Source of the DNA: Methylorubrum populi
GTDB taxonomy: Bacteria > Pseudomonadota > Alphaproteobacteria > Rhizobiales > Beijerinckiaceae
Reading direction: 5' to 3'
Assembly: GCF_002355515.1 (NCBI RefSeq)
Contig: NZ_AP014809.1
Coordinates: forward strand, 2,380,501-2,444,500
Length of the DNA stretch: 64,000 bases
The notes under the pieces were generated by a model that was not told where the DNA came from, ran no database searches, and saw only the letters and a list, made by a program, of their open reading frames with translations. Position 1 is the stretch's first letter; every line of letters begins with the position of its first letter. The translations under genes and the position numbers were made by a program. Shown in pieces: positions 12,235-20,697 of the stretch.

Positions 12235-12558
12235 TCAGGCGGCGAGCACCGTCAGCATCGCGCTTCCGCTCGCGCTCGCCTCGTAGCGGGTTCGCTGCGT
12301 GCGCCCGTCGCGGGCGGTCACGGTCAGCAGGGCCTCGCCGGAAAGCGTCTCCACCGCGCGCAGCACCAGGGCGTGCTCGACGCCGAAGATGCGGGCGAAG
12401 CTCCGGCTGTCGGCGGCGAGCCCGAGATGGAGGCCGGCGAGGATGCCGGCCTCCAGCAGGCTCAATTCGGGACGCAGGGCCGCGATCGTGTCGGTCGCGG
12501 CGAGAAAGGTCTCGGCGTCGGCGGCGGGCTCGCCCACGCGGCCTTTTTCCCCGCTCAC
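12235..12558 (-). CDS. fdh4B: Fdh4B-like small protein coupled to formate dehydrogenase
   Basis: 107-residue acidic, mostly helical protein with no recognised domain. Its ATG overlaps the stop of the molybdo-oxidoreductase gene by four bases, implying translational coupling and a stable partnership. In Methylobacterium extorquens the fourth formate dehydrogenase, Fdh4, is encoded by an adjacent large oxidoreductase gene (fdh4A) and a second gene (fdh4B) of unclear function. The gene order here fits that description; the assignment is by context rather than by a motif. It could act as a chaperone, a cofactor-insertion factor or a small subunit. Confidence 0.65.
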   Translation of the reverse strand: MSGEKGRVGEPAADAETFLAATDTIAALRPELSLLEAGILAGLHLGLAADSRSFARIFGVEHALVLRAVETLSGEALLTVTARDGRTQRTRYEASASGSAMLTVLAA

Positions 12559-14873
12559 GCGGCCTTGCCCAGATCATTCGCGGCGCGGGCGCGCACCTGG
12601 ACCAGCACCGATTTCGAGGTCGGCGTGTCCGAGAACTCGCCGAAGGCCGAGAGTGGCACCAGCACGTTGAGTTCCGGATAGTAGCCCGCGAGCGAGCCGC
12701 GCGGCATGTCGAAGGGCACGAGGCGGAAATCCTCCGCCACCCGCTCGACGCCATCTTGCGTGTGGACGCAGACGAGATCGACCCGTTCCCCCGCCCGCGC
12801 CTTCAGCTCGGCGAGGTCGTCCGGGTGGGCGAACACGACGCGGCGCTCGCCGTAGACGCCGCGGTAGCGGTCGTCGAGGCCGTAGATCGTGGTGTTGTAC
12901 TGGTCGTGGCTGCGGAAGGTCTGCAGCACGAAGGTATCGGCCTGCTTGCTCGCGCGCTGATGCTCGGTCGCCACCGGCAGCGGCCCGGACGAGAAGCCCG
13001 CCCGGCCGGTCGCCGTCTCAAACACCCGCTCGGCGGCGAGGTTGCGCAGCATGAAGCCGCGGGGACGGCGCACGCGGGTGTTGAAGCCGGCAAATCCCGG
13101 GATCGTCCGCTCGATGAGGTCGCGGATCAGGTCGTAATCGTCGGCAAGCGCGGCCCAGTCGATCCGCTCCGAGCCGACGGCGGCGGCGGCCATGCCGGCG
13201 ATGATGCCGATCTCCGAGCGCAGATGCGGTGAGGCCGGCTTGTTGATGCCGCCCGAGCCGTGGACCATGCTCATCGAATCCTCGACGGTCACGATCTGCA
13301 CCTTGCCCCGGCTGTTGCGGTCGATCTCGGTGCGGCCGAGGCAGGGCAGCAGGTAGGCGACCCGGCCCGGTACCAGATGCGAGTGGTTGAGCTTCGTCGC
13401 GATGTGGACGGTGAGTTCGCAGCCCGCGAGCGCCTTCTCCACCAGCCGGGTGTCCGGCGTGGCGCGCACGAAGTTGCCGCCGAGCCCGATGAAGGCCTTG
13501 GACGAGCCGTCGAGCATCGCGCCGATGGCGCCGAGCACATTGTGGCCGTGCTGGCGCGGCGCGTTGAGCCCGAATTCGCGGTCGAGGGCTTCGAGGAGCG
13601 CGACGGGCGGCTTCTCATTGATGCCGACCGTGCGGTCGCCCTGCACGTTGGAATGGCCGCGCACCGGGCACAGGCCCGCGCCCGGCCGGCCGATATGGCC
13701 GCGCAGGAACAGCAGGTTGGCGATCTCGCGGATGGTCGCCACCGAGTGGCGGTGCTGGGTCACGCCCATCGCCCAGGTCGCGATCACCCGGTCGGCGCCG
13801 AGATAGACGTCGGCCGCGGTCTCGATCTCCGCGCGGCTCAGGCCGGACTGGTCGAGGATCGCGTCCCATTCCGTCGCCTCCACCGCCGCGCGGTAATCAG
13901 CGAAGGCACTGGTATGCGCGGCGAGGAAGGCGTGGTCGAGGAGCGAGGGCTTGCCCGCCTCTATCGCCGCCGCGTCGCGGGCGAAGACGACCTTGGCGAT
14001 GCCGCGGAACGCGGCCATGTCGCCGCCGGGCTTCGGCTGGTAGTAGTGGCTGGCGATGGGGCGGCTCGCGCCGCGCAGCATCTCGACGCTGTTCTGCGGA
14101 TCGGCGAAGCGCTCCAGGCCGCGCTCGCGCACGGGATTCAGCACCACGACCCGGGCACCCCGCTCGGCGGCCCGGCGCAGGTCGCCCAGCATACGCGGAT
14201 GGTTGGTGCCGGGGTTCTGGCCGACGACGAAGATCGCGTCCGCCTTCTCGAAATCTTCCAGCAGCACCGTGCCCTTGCCGATGCCGATGGCCTGGACGAG
14301 GGCGATGCCGCTCGCCTCGTGGCACATGTTCGAGCAATCGGGGAAGTTGTTGGTGCCGTAGGCGCGGGCGAAGAGCTGGTAGAGGTAGGCCGCCTCGTTG
14401 GAGGCGCGGCCGGAGGTGTAGAACTCGACGCGGTCGGGATGGTCGAGGCCGCGCAGGATCGCGCCGATCTCGGCGAAGGCCTCGTCCCATTCGACAGGGC
14501 GGTAGGTGTCGGTCGCCGCGTCGTAGCGCATCGGGTGGGTGAGGCGGCCCTCGCTCTCCAGGGCGTAGTCGGTCCAGCCGCGCAACTCCGAGACCGGATG
14601 CCTGGAAAAGAAGCGCGGCGTCACGCGCTTGTCGGTCGCCTCCCAGGAGACCGCCTTCACGCCGTTCTCGCAGAACTCGAAGGACGAGCCGTGGGCCGGG
14701 TCGCCCCAGGCGCAGCCGGGGCAGTCGAAGCCGTCCGGCTGGTTGGCGCTGAGCAGGGCACGCGCGCCGGAGAGCGGGGCGCGGCTGCCCAGCAGGAATT
14801 TGCCGCAGCTCTTCAGGGCGCCCCAGCCGCCCGCGGCGGAAGAGCGCTTGGGTGAGCTTTGCGAACGATCCAT
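12555..14873 (-). CDS. fdh4A: Molybdopterin formate dehydrogenase, FdhF/YdeP type (Fdh4A)
   Basis: 772-residue cytoplasmic molybdopterin oxidoreductase of the YdeP subfamily, predicted to oxidise formate to CO2, the last step of methanol dissimilation. Visible: an N-terminal CPGC pair, the molybdopterin-binding core with TSGRASNEAAYLYQ, a conserved CSNMCHEASG segment that carries the likely Mo-ligand Cys, NPGTNHPRML, and the C-terminal molydop-binding domain (LQTFRSHDQYNTTIYG). It lacks the CxxCxxxC-x27-C 4Fe-4S signature of FdhF, has no Tat signal and no adjacent NAD-binding subunits, so its electron acceptor is unclear. ATG 14873 is the only well-placed start. Confidence 0.85.
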   Translation of the reverse strand: MDRSQSSPKRSSAAGGWGALKSCGKFLLGSRAPLSGARALLSANQPDGFDCPGCAWGDPAHGSSFEFCENGVKAVSWEATDKRVTPRFFSRHPVSELRGWTDYALESEGRLTHPMRYDAATDTYRPVEWDEAFAEIGAILRGLDHPDRVEFYTSGRASNEAAYLYQLFARAYGTNNFPDCSNMCHEASGIALVQAIGIGKGTVLLEDFEKADAIFVVGQNPGTNHPRMLGDLRRAAERGARVVVLNPVRERGLERFADPQNSVEMLRGASRPIASHYYQPKPGGDMAAFRGIAKVVFARDAAAIEAGKPSLLDHAFLAAHTSAFADYRAAVEATEWDAILDQSGLSRAEIETAADVYLGADRVIATWAMGVTQHRHSVATIREIANLLFLRGHIGRPGAGLCPVRGHSNVQGDRTVGINEKPPVALLEALDREFGLNAPRQHGHNVLGAIGAMLDGSSKAFIGLGGNFVRATPDTRLVEKALAGCELTVHIATKLNHSHLVPGRVAYLLPCLGRTEIDRNSRGKVQIVTVEDSMSMVHGSGGINKPASPHLRSEIGIIAGMAAAAVGSERIDWAALADDYDLIRDLIERTIPGFAGFNTRVRRPRGFMLRNLAAERVFETATGRAGFSSGPLPVATEHQRASKQADTFVLQTFRSHDQYNTTIYGLDDRYRGVYGERRVVFAHPDDLAELKARAGERVDLVCVHTQDGVERVAEDFRLVPFDMPRGSLAGYYPELNVLVPLSAFGEFSDTPTSKSVLVQVRARAANDLGKAA

Positions 14874-15270
14874 CTGAGCGCCCGGTCTTCGCGATGTGGG
14901 AGATGTTCTCGACGATCCGTGCCCGCCGCCTCGCCCCTGGCGGGTTGGCGGTCTCGGACCTCGTCACTGGGAAATAACATCTCGCAGATGCGAGTTGATG
15001 CGCGGCCGATGATGGGGGAGGCATTCGTGCCGCGCAGGGCAATTTAACTCAATTCCAGAAGGTGCCTATTTTTGGAATGGCTCGAGGGTAATTCTGTTGA
15101 GAGCGGGCGCTGCGTATTCGGAAATTTGATGCGTTGCAACAAAATGCTTCGAGCAAAAAAATGCGGTCCGTCCGTTCGCGCCGGGCGACGCGCGCCGCAG
15201 TTCCGCCGCGCATCGCTCGCGGGCATCGGTGGTGCCTCGCGAGACGAACCGAAACATGTCCGATCCCGGA
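14874..15270. other. Spacer upstream of fdh4AB
   Basis: Nearly 400 bases without a gene, between the pyrD stop and the fdh4A start, both on the minus strand. 15045-15170 is AT-rich and is the likely promoter zone for fdh4AB. A small inverted repeat CTCGC (14991-14995) / GCGAG (15000-15004) lies nearer the gene. Nothing else is recognised. Confidence 0.35.
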
Positions 15271-16347
15271 TCAGGCGCTCCGTGCGAGTTCGGCCGCGTC
15301 CCGTCCGATGACCGGAGCCAAGCTCGTCAGCCCTTCCGCCCTGAGCCGCTGGCTCAGGCCGCGCTTGATCGTGCCGACGAGACCCGGTCCCTCGTAGACG
15401 AGGGCGGAATACAACTGGATCAGTCGGGCGCCGGCCCGGATCTTCGCCCAGGCGGCCTCCGCCGAATCGACGCCGCCGACCCCGACCAGCGGGATCCGGT
15501 CGCCGACGCGCAGATAGGTCTCGGCCAGCAGCCGCGTGGCCGGTCCGAACAGCGGCCGGCCGGACAAGCCGCCGGTCTCCTTGGCCAAGGTGGATTCGCG
15601 GAGCGTCGCGGGTCGTGCGATCGTCGTGTTCGAAACCACGAGGCCCTGGATACCGCGCCGGAGCGCCGTCGCCGTCATCGCGTCGAGACCTTCGAGGGCG
15701 ATGTCGGGCGCGATCTTGAGCAACACCGCCGCGCTCGATCCGCTGACGTCGCGGGCGGCGACGACGCGGGCCAGCAGATCGTCGAGGAAGGCCTCACCCT
15801 GAAGGTCGCGCAGGCCCGGCGTGTTGGGCGAGGAGACGTTGACGGTGATGAAGGCGACATGCGGCGCGAGCCGCGCGGTGCAGGCGACGTAGTCGGCGAG
15901 GCGGTCCTCAGACTCCTTGTTGGCGCCGATATTGACGCCGACGATGCCCTCACGCCCGGCCCGGGCCTTGAGCCGGCCGGCCACCACGTCGAGCCCCTCG
16001 CTGTTGAGGCCGAAGCGGTTGATCACCGCGCGGTCACGGGTGAGCCGGAATACCCGCGGGCGCGGATTGCCAGGCTGCGGTCGCGGCACCACCCCGCCGA
16101 CCTCGACGAAGCCGAAGCCGAGGCCGAGCAGCGCGTCGGCCACCCGCGCGCCCTTGTCGAAGCCGGCGGCGAGGCCGACCGGGTTGGGGAAGCGCTGCCC
16201 GAACGCCTCGACGGCGAGCGCCGCGTCGTCGGCCGGGGGCCGGCGCGGCGGCAGCAGCGACAGACCGCGGATCGTCAGGTCATGCGCCGTCTCGGCGTCG
16301 AGCCCGTGCAGCAGCGGCCGGGCGAGGGGAAAGAGCGCGTCGATCAT
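15271..16347 (-). CDS. pyrD: Dihydroorotate dehydrogenase (quinone), class 2
   Basis: Fourth step of pyrimidine synthesis: oxidises dihydroorotate to orotate with FMN and passes electrons to the quinone pool at the inner membrane. 358 residues. The N-terminal helical extension ([19 protein letters not shown]) that anchors class 2 enzymes is present. FMN-site segments include AAGFDKGA, and the catalytic-serine loop reads [11 protein letters not shown]. The C-terminal VGVGGVDS and [16 protein letters not shown] are canonical. Its ATG overlaps the stop of the DUF952 gene by four bases, indicating a two-gene operon. Confidence 0.96.
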   Translation of the reverse strand: MIDALFPLARPLLHGLDAETAHDLTIRGLSLLPPRRPPADDAALAVEAFGQRFPNPVGLAAGFDKGARVADALLGLGFGFVEVGGVVPRPQPGNPRPRVFRLTRDRAVINRFGLNSEGLDVVAGRLKARAGREGIVGVNIGANKESEDRLADYVACTARLAPHVAFITVNVSSPNTPGLRDLQGEAFLDDLLARVVAARDVSGSSAAVLLKIAPDIALEGLDAMTATALRRGIQGLVVSNTTIARPATLRESTLAKETGGLSGRPLFGPATRLLAETYLRVGDRIPLVGVGGVDSAEAAWAKIRAGARLIQLYSALVYEGPGLVGTIKRGLSQRLRAEGLTSLAPVIGRDAAELARSA

Positions 16348-16694
16348 GCCTGCGGAATCTCTGCCGGGAAGACGTGCCGTCCGTCCGGCCCGAGGGGCAG
16401 GTCGGCCACGGAGCGCACGGCGCTCAGGGGAAGATCACCGTAGAGGTGCGGGAACAGCGCGCCGCCCCGCGACGGCTCGAAGCGCAAGCCGCCGCCGAGA
16501 TCCTCGGCTTCGATCGCCACGAGCAGCAGATCCTCCTGCCCGGCGAAATGGCGGGCGGCGGTCTCGGCGACCTGATCCGCGGTCGAGAAGTGGATGAAGC
16601 CGTCGGCGCGATCGATGGGCGCGCCGGTGAAGCGCCCGAGCGCCTCGGCCTCGCGCCAGAGGTCACGGGGGCAGATTTTGTAAACGAGGGCCAT
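16344..16694 (-). CDS. DUF952 family protein
   Basis: 116-residue protein of the DUF952 family: [13 protein letters not shown] at the start, [12 protein letters not shown] in the middle and the [12 protein letters not shown] segment that is typical of the family. Biochemical role is not established; the fold is thought related to ADP-ribosyltransferase-like or glutathione-related proteins, but nothing here decides this. ATG 16694 is chosen because the family motif begins directly after it. It is translationally coupled to pyrD (ATGA overlap) and divergent from the S24 repressor. Confidence 0.85.
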   Translation of the reverse strand: MALVYKICPRDLWREAEALGRFTGAPIDRADGFIHFSTADQVAETAARHFAGQEDLLLVAIEAEDLGGGLRFEPSRGGALFPHLYGDLPLSAVRSVADLPLGPDGRHVFPAEIPQA

Positions 16695-16865
16695 CCGGTC
16701 TCCGGGAGTAAATCTTCCGGAGCGATAGAACGCGCATTTGCGCGCGGCAACCGACGCCATGTGTGACCGGATATGGAGGCCTCAGCCTTCACCGGTGGCC
16801 GCTCAGATGCGACACTGGACTCTCCGGATGCACCGATTGCGTCCGGGGTCAGCGGGTTCTAGTTT

Positions 16866-16877
16866 CCTAACTTTAGG
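16866..16877. promoter_or_regulatory. Small palindrome upstream of S24 repressor
   Basis: CCTAA-CT-TTAGG lies 40 bases before the repressor ATG in the divergent intergenic region. S24/LexA-like repressors commonly autoregulate through such sites; this is a candidate only. Confidence 0.3.
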
Positions 16878-16917
16878 CCGTATGTCTCAACGGCACACGC
16901 GCCGGTTTGAGGCCGCC

Positions 16918-17550
16918 ATGCTGTCGCACGAGCAGATCTGGACTGCGATCGACCGATTGGCCGAGCGCCACGGCTTCTCCGCCTCGGGACTCGCTCGTCG
17001 CGCGGGCCTCGATGCCACGAGCTTCAACCGTTCGAAGCGAATCGGGCCCGACGGGCGCAAGCGATGGCCTTCCACCGAATCGATCGCGAAGGTGCTGGCC
17101 GCCACCGGCGCCAGCCTCGACGACTTCCTGCACCTCGTCGATTCCGGGCAGGCGCCGGCGCGGACGATGGTGCCGCTGATCGGCCTGACCCAGGCCGGAT
17201 CGGGCCGTCTGTTCACCGAGGAAGGAATTCCGACGGGCGGCCCCGGCTGGGACGAGATCGAGTTTCCCGATCTCGGCGGGGATCACGCCTTCGCCCTGGA
17301 GGTGCAGGGCGATTCGATGCTGCCGCTCTACCGCGACGGCGACGTGCTGATCGTCGCCCCGAATGCCGGCATCCGCAAGGGCGACCGGATCGTCGCCCGG
17401 CTCACCAACGGCGAAGTGTTGGCCAAGGAGTTGCGCCGCCGCACAGCCCGCACCATCGAACTGGCCTCGCTCAACCCCGATCACGAGGACCGCATGGTGC
17501 CGCTCGCCGACGTCGCCTGGATGGCGCGGGTGATGTGGGTGCGGCAGTAG
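16918..17550 (+). CDS. LexA/CI-like S24 family transcriptional repressor
   Basis: 210-residue protein with an N-terminal helix-turn-helix (about residues 15-75; GLARRAGLDATSFNRSK) and a C-terminal S24 peptidase-like domain. The autocleavage elements all look intact: an Ala93-Gly94 scissile pair (GLTQAGSGR), nucleophile Ser133 (QGDSMLPLY) and Lys170 (VLAKEL), with Ser-Lys spacing of 37 as in E. coli LexA. It should therefore be able to self-cleave when stimulated by RecA or a similar signal. It is a chromosomal regulator with no prophage genes nearby. The ATG at 16882 is an alternative start. Confidence 0.85.
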   Translation: MLSHEQIWTAIDRLAERHGFSASGLARRAGLDATSFNRSKRIGPDGRKRWPSTESIAKVLAATGASLDDFLHLVDSGQAPARTMVPLIGLTQAGSGRLFTEEGIPTGGPGWDEIEFPDLGGDHAFALEVQGDSMLPLYRDGDVLIVAPNAGIRKGDRIVARLTNGEVLAKELRRRTARTIELASLNPDHEDRMVPLADVAWMARVMWVRQ

Positions 17551-17562
17551 GGAGCCCGCCGT

Positions 17563-17892
17563 CTACAGCCCGGCCAGCCGATGCGCCATGCCGAGGGCGA
17601 TCTGACCCGAGAGCAGGCTCCAGCCGCAGGCGATCATCGTCGCGATCATCACGAACGGAATCGGCCGGTGCTCGAAGCGGCGGCCGCGCAGGGTGTTGCG
17701 CAGGATGATGAAGGGCGCGACGACGGCGATCATCGGCAGCGCGGCCAGCGCTGTGACGCCGCCGGCCTCCAGCAGGCGGAAGCTGGCCCGCCGGTTCGTT
17801 GCGTATTCAAAAGCACTCGCGAGCAGCCCCGCCAGCGCGAGACCGACGATGAGCGCCTGGATGGATTCGAGGGAAGACGGGCTCAGGGTCAT
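17563..17892 (-). CDS. Small inner-membrane protein (DUF6949-like)
   Basis: 109 residues with three hydrophobic segments (about 11-30, 43-64 and 81-103) and a basic loop RNTLRGRRFEHRP. It looks like a family of short conserved membrane proteins found across Rhizobiales (I believe DUF6949; not verifiable here). Function unknown. It converges on the S24 repressor with a 12-base gap and follows the DUF3126 gene on the same strand after 143 bases. Confidence 0.7.
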   Translation of the reverse strand: MTLSPSSLESIQALIVGLALAGLLASAFEYATNRRASFRLLEAGGVTALAALPMIAVVAPFIILRNTLRGRRFEHRPIPFVMIATMIACGWSLLSGQIALGMAHRLAGL

Positions 17893-18035
17893 GACGCGAC
17901 GCTCCTTCTCAGGATGTGACGCGCAGTCTGACCGATCGTTTACGCCTTGTTAAGAAAGACGTTTCGTTAACGCTAACGCCGCCCACAGGCGAAGCCCGGG
18001 GCGGCGCGGGAACGGCGTTGAAGAGGCGTCCCGCC

Positions 18036-18251
18036 TCAGGCGTCCTCTTCCAGGTCGATGTCGAGAATCGCCATCCGGAAGGTGAAGGAATCGTCGCCGT
18101 CCTCCTTGTCGTCGGCGAGCACGCCGATCGATTCGTCGCCGATGAACACCTCGGCGGAATCGCCGGTCTTCATCGCGACGACGCGGATGTTGGCGTTGGC
18201 GAACTTGCGGCGCAGGTAGTCCTGCAGCTTGGCGACTTCGGTCTTGGTCAC
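18036..18251 (-). CDS. DUF3126 family protein
   Basis: 71-residue soluble acidic protein: KTEVAKLQDYLRRKF, then DSAEVFIGDESIGVL and the terminal FTFRMAILDIDLEEDA, which is the DUF3126 pattern conserved in alphaproteobacteria. Function unknown. GTG 18251 is chosen because AGAAGG sits eight bases upstream and the family motif starts there; the upstream extension in this frame is basic and low-complexity. Confidence 0.85.
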   Translation of the reverse strand: MTKTEVAKLQDYLRRKFANANIRVVAMKTGDSAEVFIGDESIGVLADDKEDGDDSFTFRMAILDIDLEEDA

Positions 18252-18386
18252 GCCGTCAACCTTCTTGCGAGGCGCCGCATGCCGGGACGCACGATCCCGA
18301 CGGCAGCGCTGAGGGGTTTGTGATGGTGGTCGGCGGCTTGCCACGTCGGGGGAGGGCAGGCAACCCGCCGCGGACCGGGAGCGGCT

Positions 18387-19247
18387 TCAGATCCCGCCGG
18401 CGATATCGACGAACTCGCTCATCGCCACGAGCTGGTCCATCGAGCGGGCGGGCTCGGCGCAGCCGGCGGCCCCGACGACGCGGGCCGGCACGCCGACGAC
18501 GGTGGTGTGCGGCGGTACCGAGCGGAGCACGACGGAGCCCGCCGCGACCCGGGCGCAGGCCCCGACCTCGATGTTGCCGAGGATCTTGGCGCCCGCGCCG
18601 ATCATCACGCCGCGACGGATCTTCGGGTGGCGGTCGCCGCCGTGCTTGCCCGTGCCGCCGAGGGTCACCGCGTGCAGGATCGAGACGTCGTCCTCGATCA
18701 CCGCGGTGGAGCCGACCACCAGGCCGGTGGCGTGGTCGAAGAACACGCCGCGCCCGATCCGGGCCGCCGGGTGGATATCGGTCTGGAACACTTCCGACGA
18801 CCGGCTCTGTAGGTAGAGCGCGAGGTCGCGCCGGCCCTGGCCCCAGTACCAGTGGGCGAGCCGGTGGGCCTGGATCGCGTGGAAACCCTTGAAGTAGAGC
18901 AGCGGCTCGATCGCCCGGGTCGTCGCCGGGTCGCGATCCATCACCGCGAGGATGTCGGCGCGCATGCTCTGGCCGATGCGGGCATCGTCCTGAAGCGCCT
19001 CGTGGAAGCCGTGGGCGACGAGTTCGGTCGAGAGCGAGGCGTGGCCGAGCCGAGTGGCGACGCGGTGGGCCACCGCCGCTTCCAGGCTCGGATGGTTGAG
19101 GATGGTCGCCACGAAGAACGAGGCGAGCTGCGGCTCGTCGCGCACCACCGTTTCCGCCTCGGTGCGGACGCGCGTCCAGAGCGGATCGACGATTCCGGCG
19201 ATCCCTTCGCGCCCTGCGGCCGGGCTGAGCGACGGACTGGCGGACAT
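18387..19247 (-). CDS. cysE: Serine O-acetyltransferase
   Basis: Transfers acetyl from acetyl-CoA to L-serine, giving O-acetylserine for cysteine synthesis. 286 residues: an N-terminal helical domain (DPLWTRVRTEAETVVRDEP) followed by a left-handed beta-helix of hexapeptide repeats from about residue 155 (IHPAARIGRGVFFDHATGLV) with the catalytic HAVTLGGTGK. A strong AGGAGGA precedes ATG 19247, which decides the start over an upstream in-frame codon. The following gene on this strand is DUF3126, 135 bases on. Confidence 0.94.
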   Translation of the reverse strand: MSASPSLSPAAGREGIAGIVDPLWTRVRTEAETVVRDEPQLASFFVATILNHPSLEAAVAHRVATRLGHASLSTELVAHGFHEALQDDARIGQSMRADILAVMDRDPATTRAIEPLLYFKGFHAIQAHRLAHWYWGQGRRDLALYLQSRSSEVFQTDIHPAARIGRGVFFDHATGLVVGSTAVIEDDVSILHAVTLGGTGKHGGDRHPKIRRGVMIGAGAKILGNIEVGACARVAAGSVVLRSVPPHTTVVGVPARVVGAAGCAEPARSMDQLVAMSEFVDIAGGI

Positions 19248-19503
19248 GCATTCCTCCTCGACAGCGCGGGCTGCCATCCGGCCTGCGGTCGCGACGCGGG
19301 TCGCGCCCGGCAGAGTGTTCGGGCCCCGGCGCTGCGGCGGGACAGATTATGCCGCCGGGCCGAGCCCGTGGATACGATCCGTATCGCGCGCGCGACGAGC
19401 GAGAGAAGTGTCTTCGCTCACGCCACGGCGAGCTTTACAGCTTGGTGTAACCCGGCGCCGCATCAAGAGGCCGTGTTTCGACCTGCGGCGGATGTCGCCG
19501 CTG

Positions 19504-20403
19504 TCAGGCGGCTGGACGCTTGCCGCCGTTCTCGTTGCCGCTGAACCGGGCCTCGATCACCTCGATCAGACGATCGGCCATGACCTCGACCGGCACGTCG
19601 GAGGTGTCCACCACGGCCGACGCCCGGGCGTAGAGCGGCTCGCGGCTGAGCAGCACGGCGCGCAGGTCCTCCAGCACCGAGGTCGGGTCGCCCTTGCCCT
19701 CGACATGGCCCTGATCGCGCACCCGCTGCAGATGCTCCTCGGGCCGGGCCTGCAGCCAGATCGTGTAGAACGAGGACAGGAGCAGGTCGTAGGTCAGCGG
19801 CTCGGCGACGATGCTGCCGCCGGTGGCGAGCACCATCGGTCCCGGCTGCTCGGCGAGGCCGCGCAGGGCCTTCTGCTCCAGCCGGCGGTAGCCCTCCTGG
19901 CCGTAGATCGCGAAGATCTCGCGCACCGACAGGCCGTTCTCGCGCTCGATCTCGGTGTTGAGCTCCACGAAGCGCCAGCCGAGATGGGCGGCCGCCATCC
20001 GGCCTAGCGTCGACTTGCCGGCACCGCGCAGGCCCACGAGCGCCACGCGCCGCCGCACCGTGCGCGCTTCCGCGCCGGTCGAGCCCGCGAGCGCCGACTT
20101 GGCCAGGGCGATCTGATCCGGGCTCGCCTGATCGAGCAGGTCGCGGATGACGCGCCAATCGGAGGAGGTCTCCTGGGTCGACACGAGATCGTCGAGTCGC
20201 ATGCCCATCGCGTTGGCGACGCGCCGCAGCAGGATGATCGACACGTTGCCCTGACCACTCTCGAGTTGGGCGATGTAGCGCTCGGACAGGCCGGAGGCCT
20301 GCGAGAGCAGCTTGCGCGACAATCCGCGCACCGTCCGGGCGTGACGCACCCGTCGGCCGAGTTCGTTGAGGAAACTCGCCTCTTGTTCGGCCGCGTCGGT
20401 CAT
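19504..20403 (-). CDS. XRE regulator fused to shikimate-kinase-like domain (BoxR/BzdR-type)
   Basis: 299-residue fusion. Residues about 12-75 are a Cro/CI helix-turn-helix (LSRKLLSQASGLSERYIAQL), a linker follows, and about 118-290 is a shikimate-kinase fold. The P-loop GLRGAGKSTLG is intact, but the shikimate-binding DxD region reads ELNTEIE and the glycine triplet reads TGGSI, so the substrate site is altered. This is the architecture of BzdR/BoxR, where the kinase-like domain senses benzoyl-CoA. No box or bzd catabolic genes are seen nearby, so the ligand is unknown. ATG 20403 starts the conserved part; upstream in-frame sequence is not protein-like. Confidence 0.85.
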   Translation of the reverse strand: MTDAAEQEASFLNELGRRVRHARTVRGLSRKLLSQASGLSERYIAQLESGQGNVSIILLRRVANAMGMRLDDLVSTQETSSDWRVIRDLLDQASPDQIALAKSALAGSTGAEARTVRRRVALVGLRGAGKSTLGRMAAAHLGWRFVELNTEIERENGLSVREIFAIYGQEGYRRLEQKALRGLAEQPGPMVLATGGSIVAEPLTYDLLLSSFYTIWLQARPEEHLQRVRDQGHVEGKGDPTSVLEDLRAVLLSREPLYARASAVVDTSDVPVEVMADRLIEVIEARFSGNENGGKRPAA

Positions 20404-20697
20404 GGCCTCACTCACCTCATCGTCCTTTCCGACGCCCGCCTCGATCCGCATCCATGTCGGCCGTCCCCGACGAGGCCCCCACCTCTTGTCCAGGATACCG
20501 TCCGCTCGTCCGGGTTTCCGGCCGAGCGACACCCGCTGCAACGCGCGGGCCAGGGCGCGCATGGTATGGCGGGTTCGGCGCACATCTGGAGATTGCCAGG
20601 CTGCAGCGCAACCCACCTCGCAAGCGTGGCATCCATGCGATCTCACCGGTGGATAATATATGATATCCCGCAATGCGAGATACGACGCTGCAAAACA

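Noticed and set aside
13260..14855. Plus-strand frame of 531 codons opposite the formate dehydrogenase
   Set aside because: Shadow of fdh4A: low-complexity His/Arg/Ala composition and no recognised motif.
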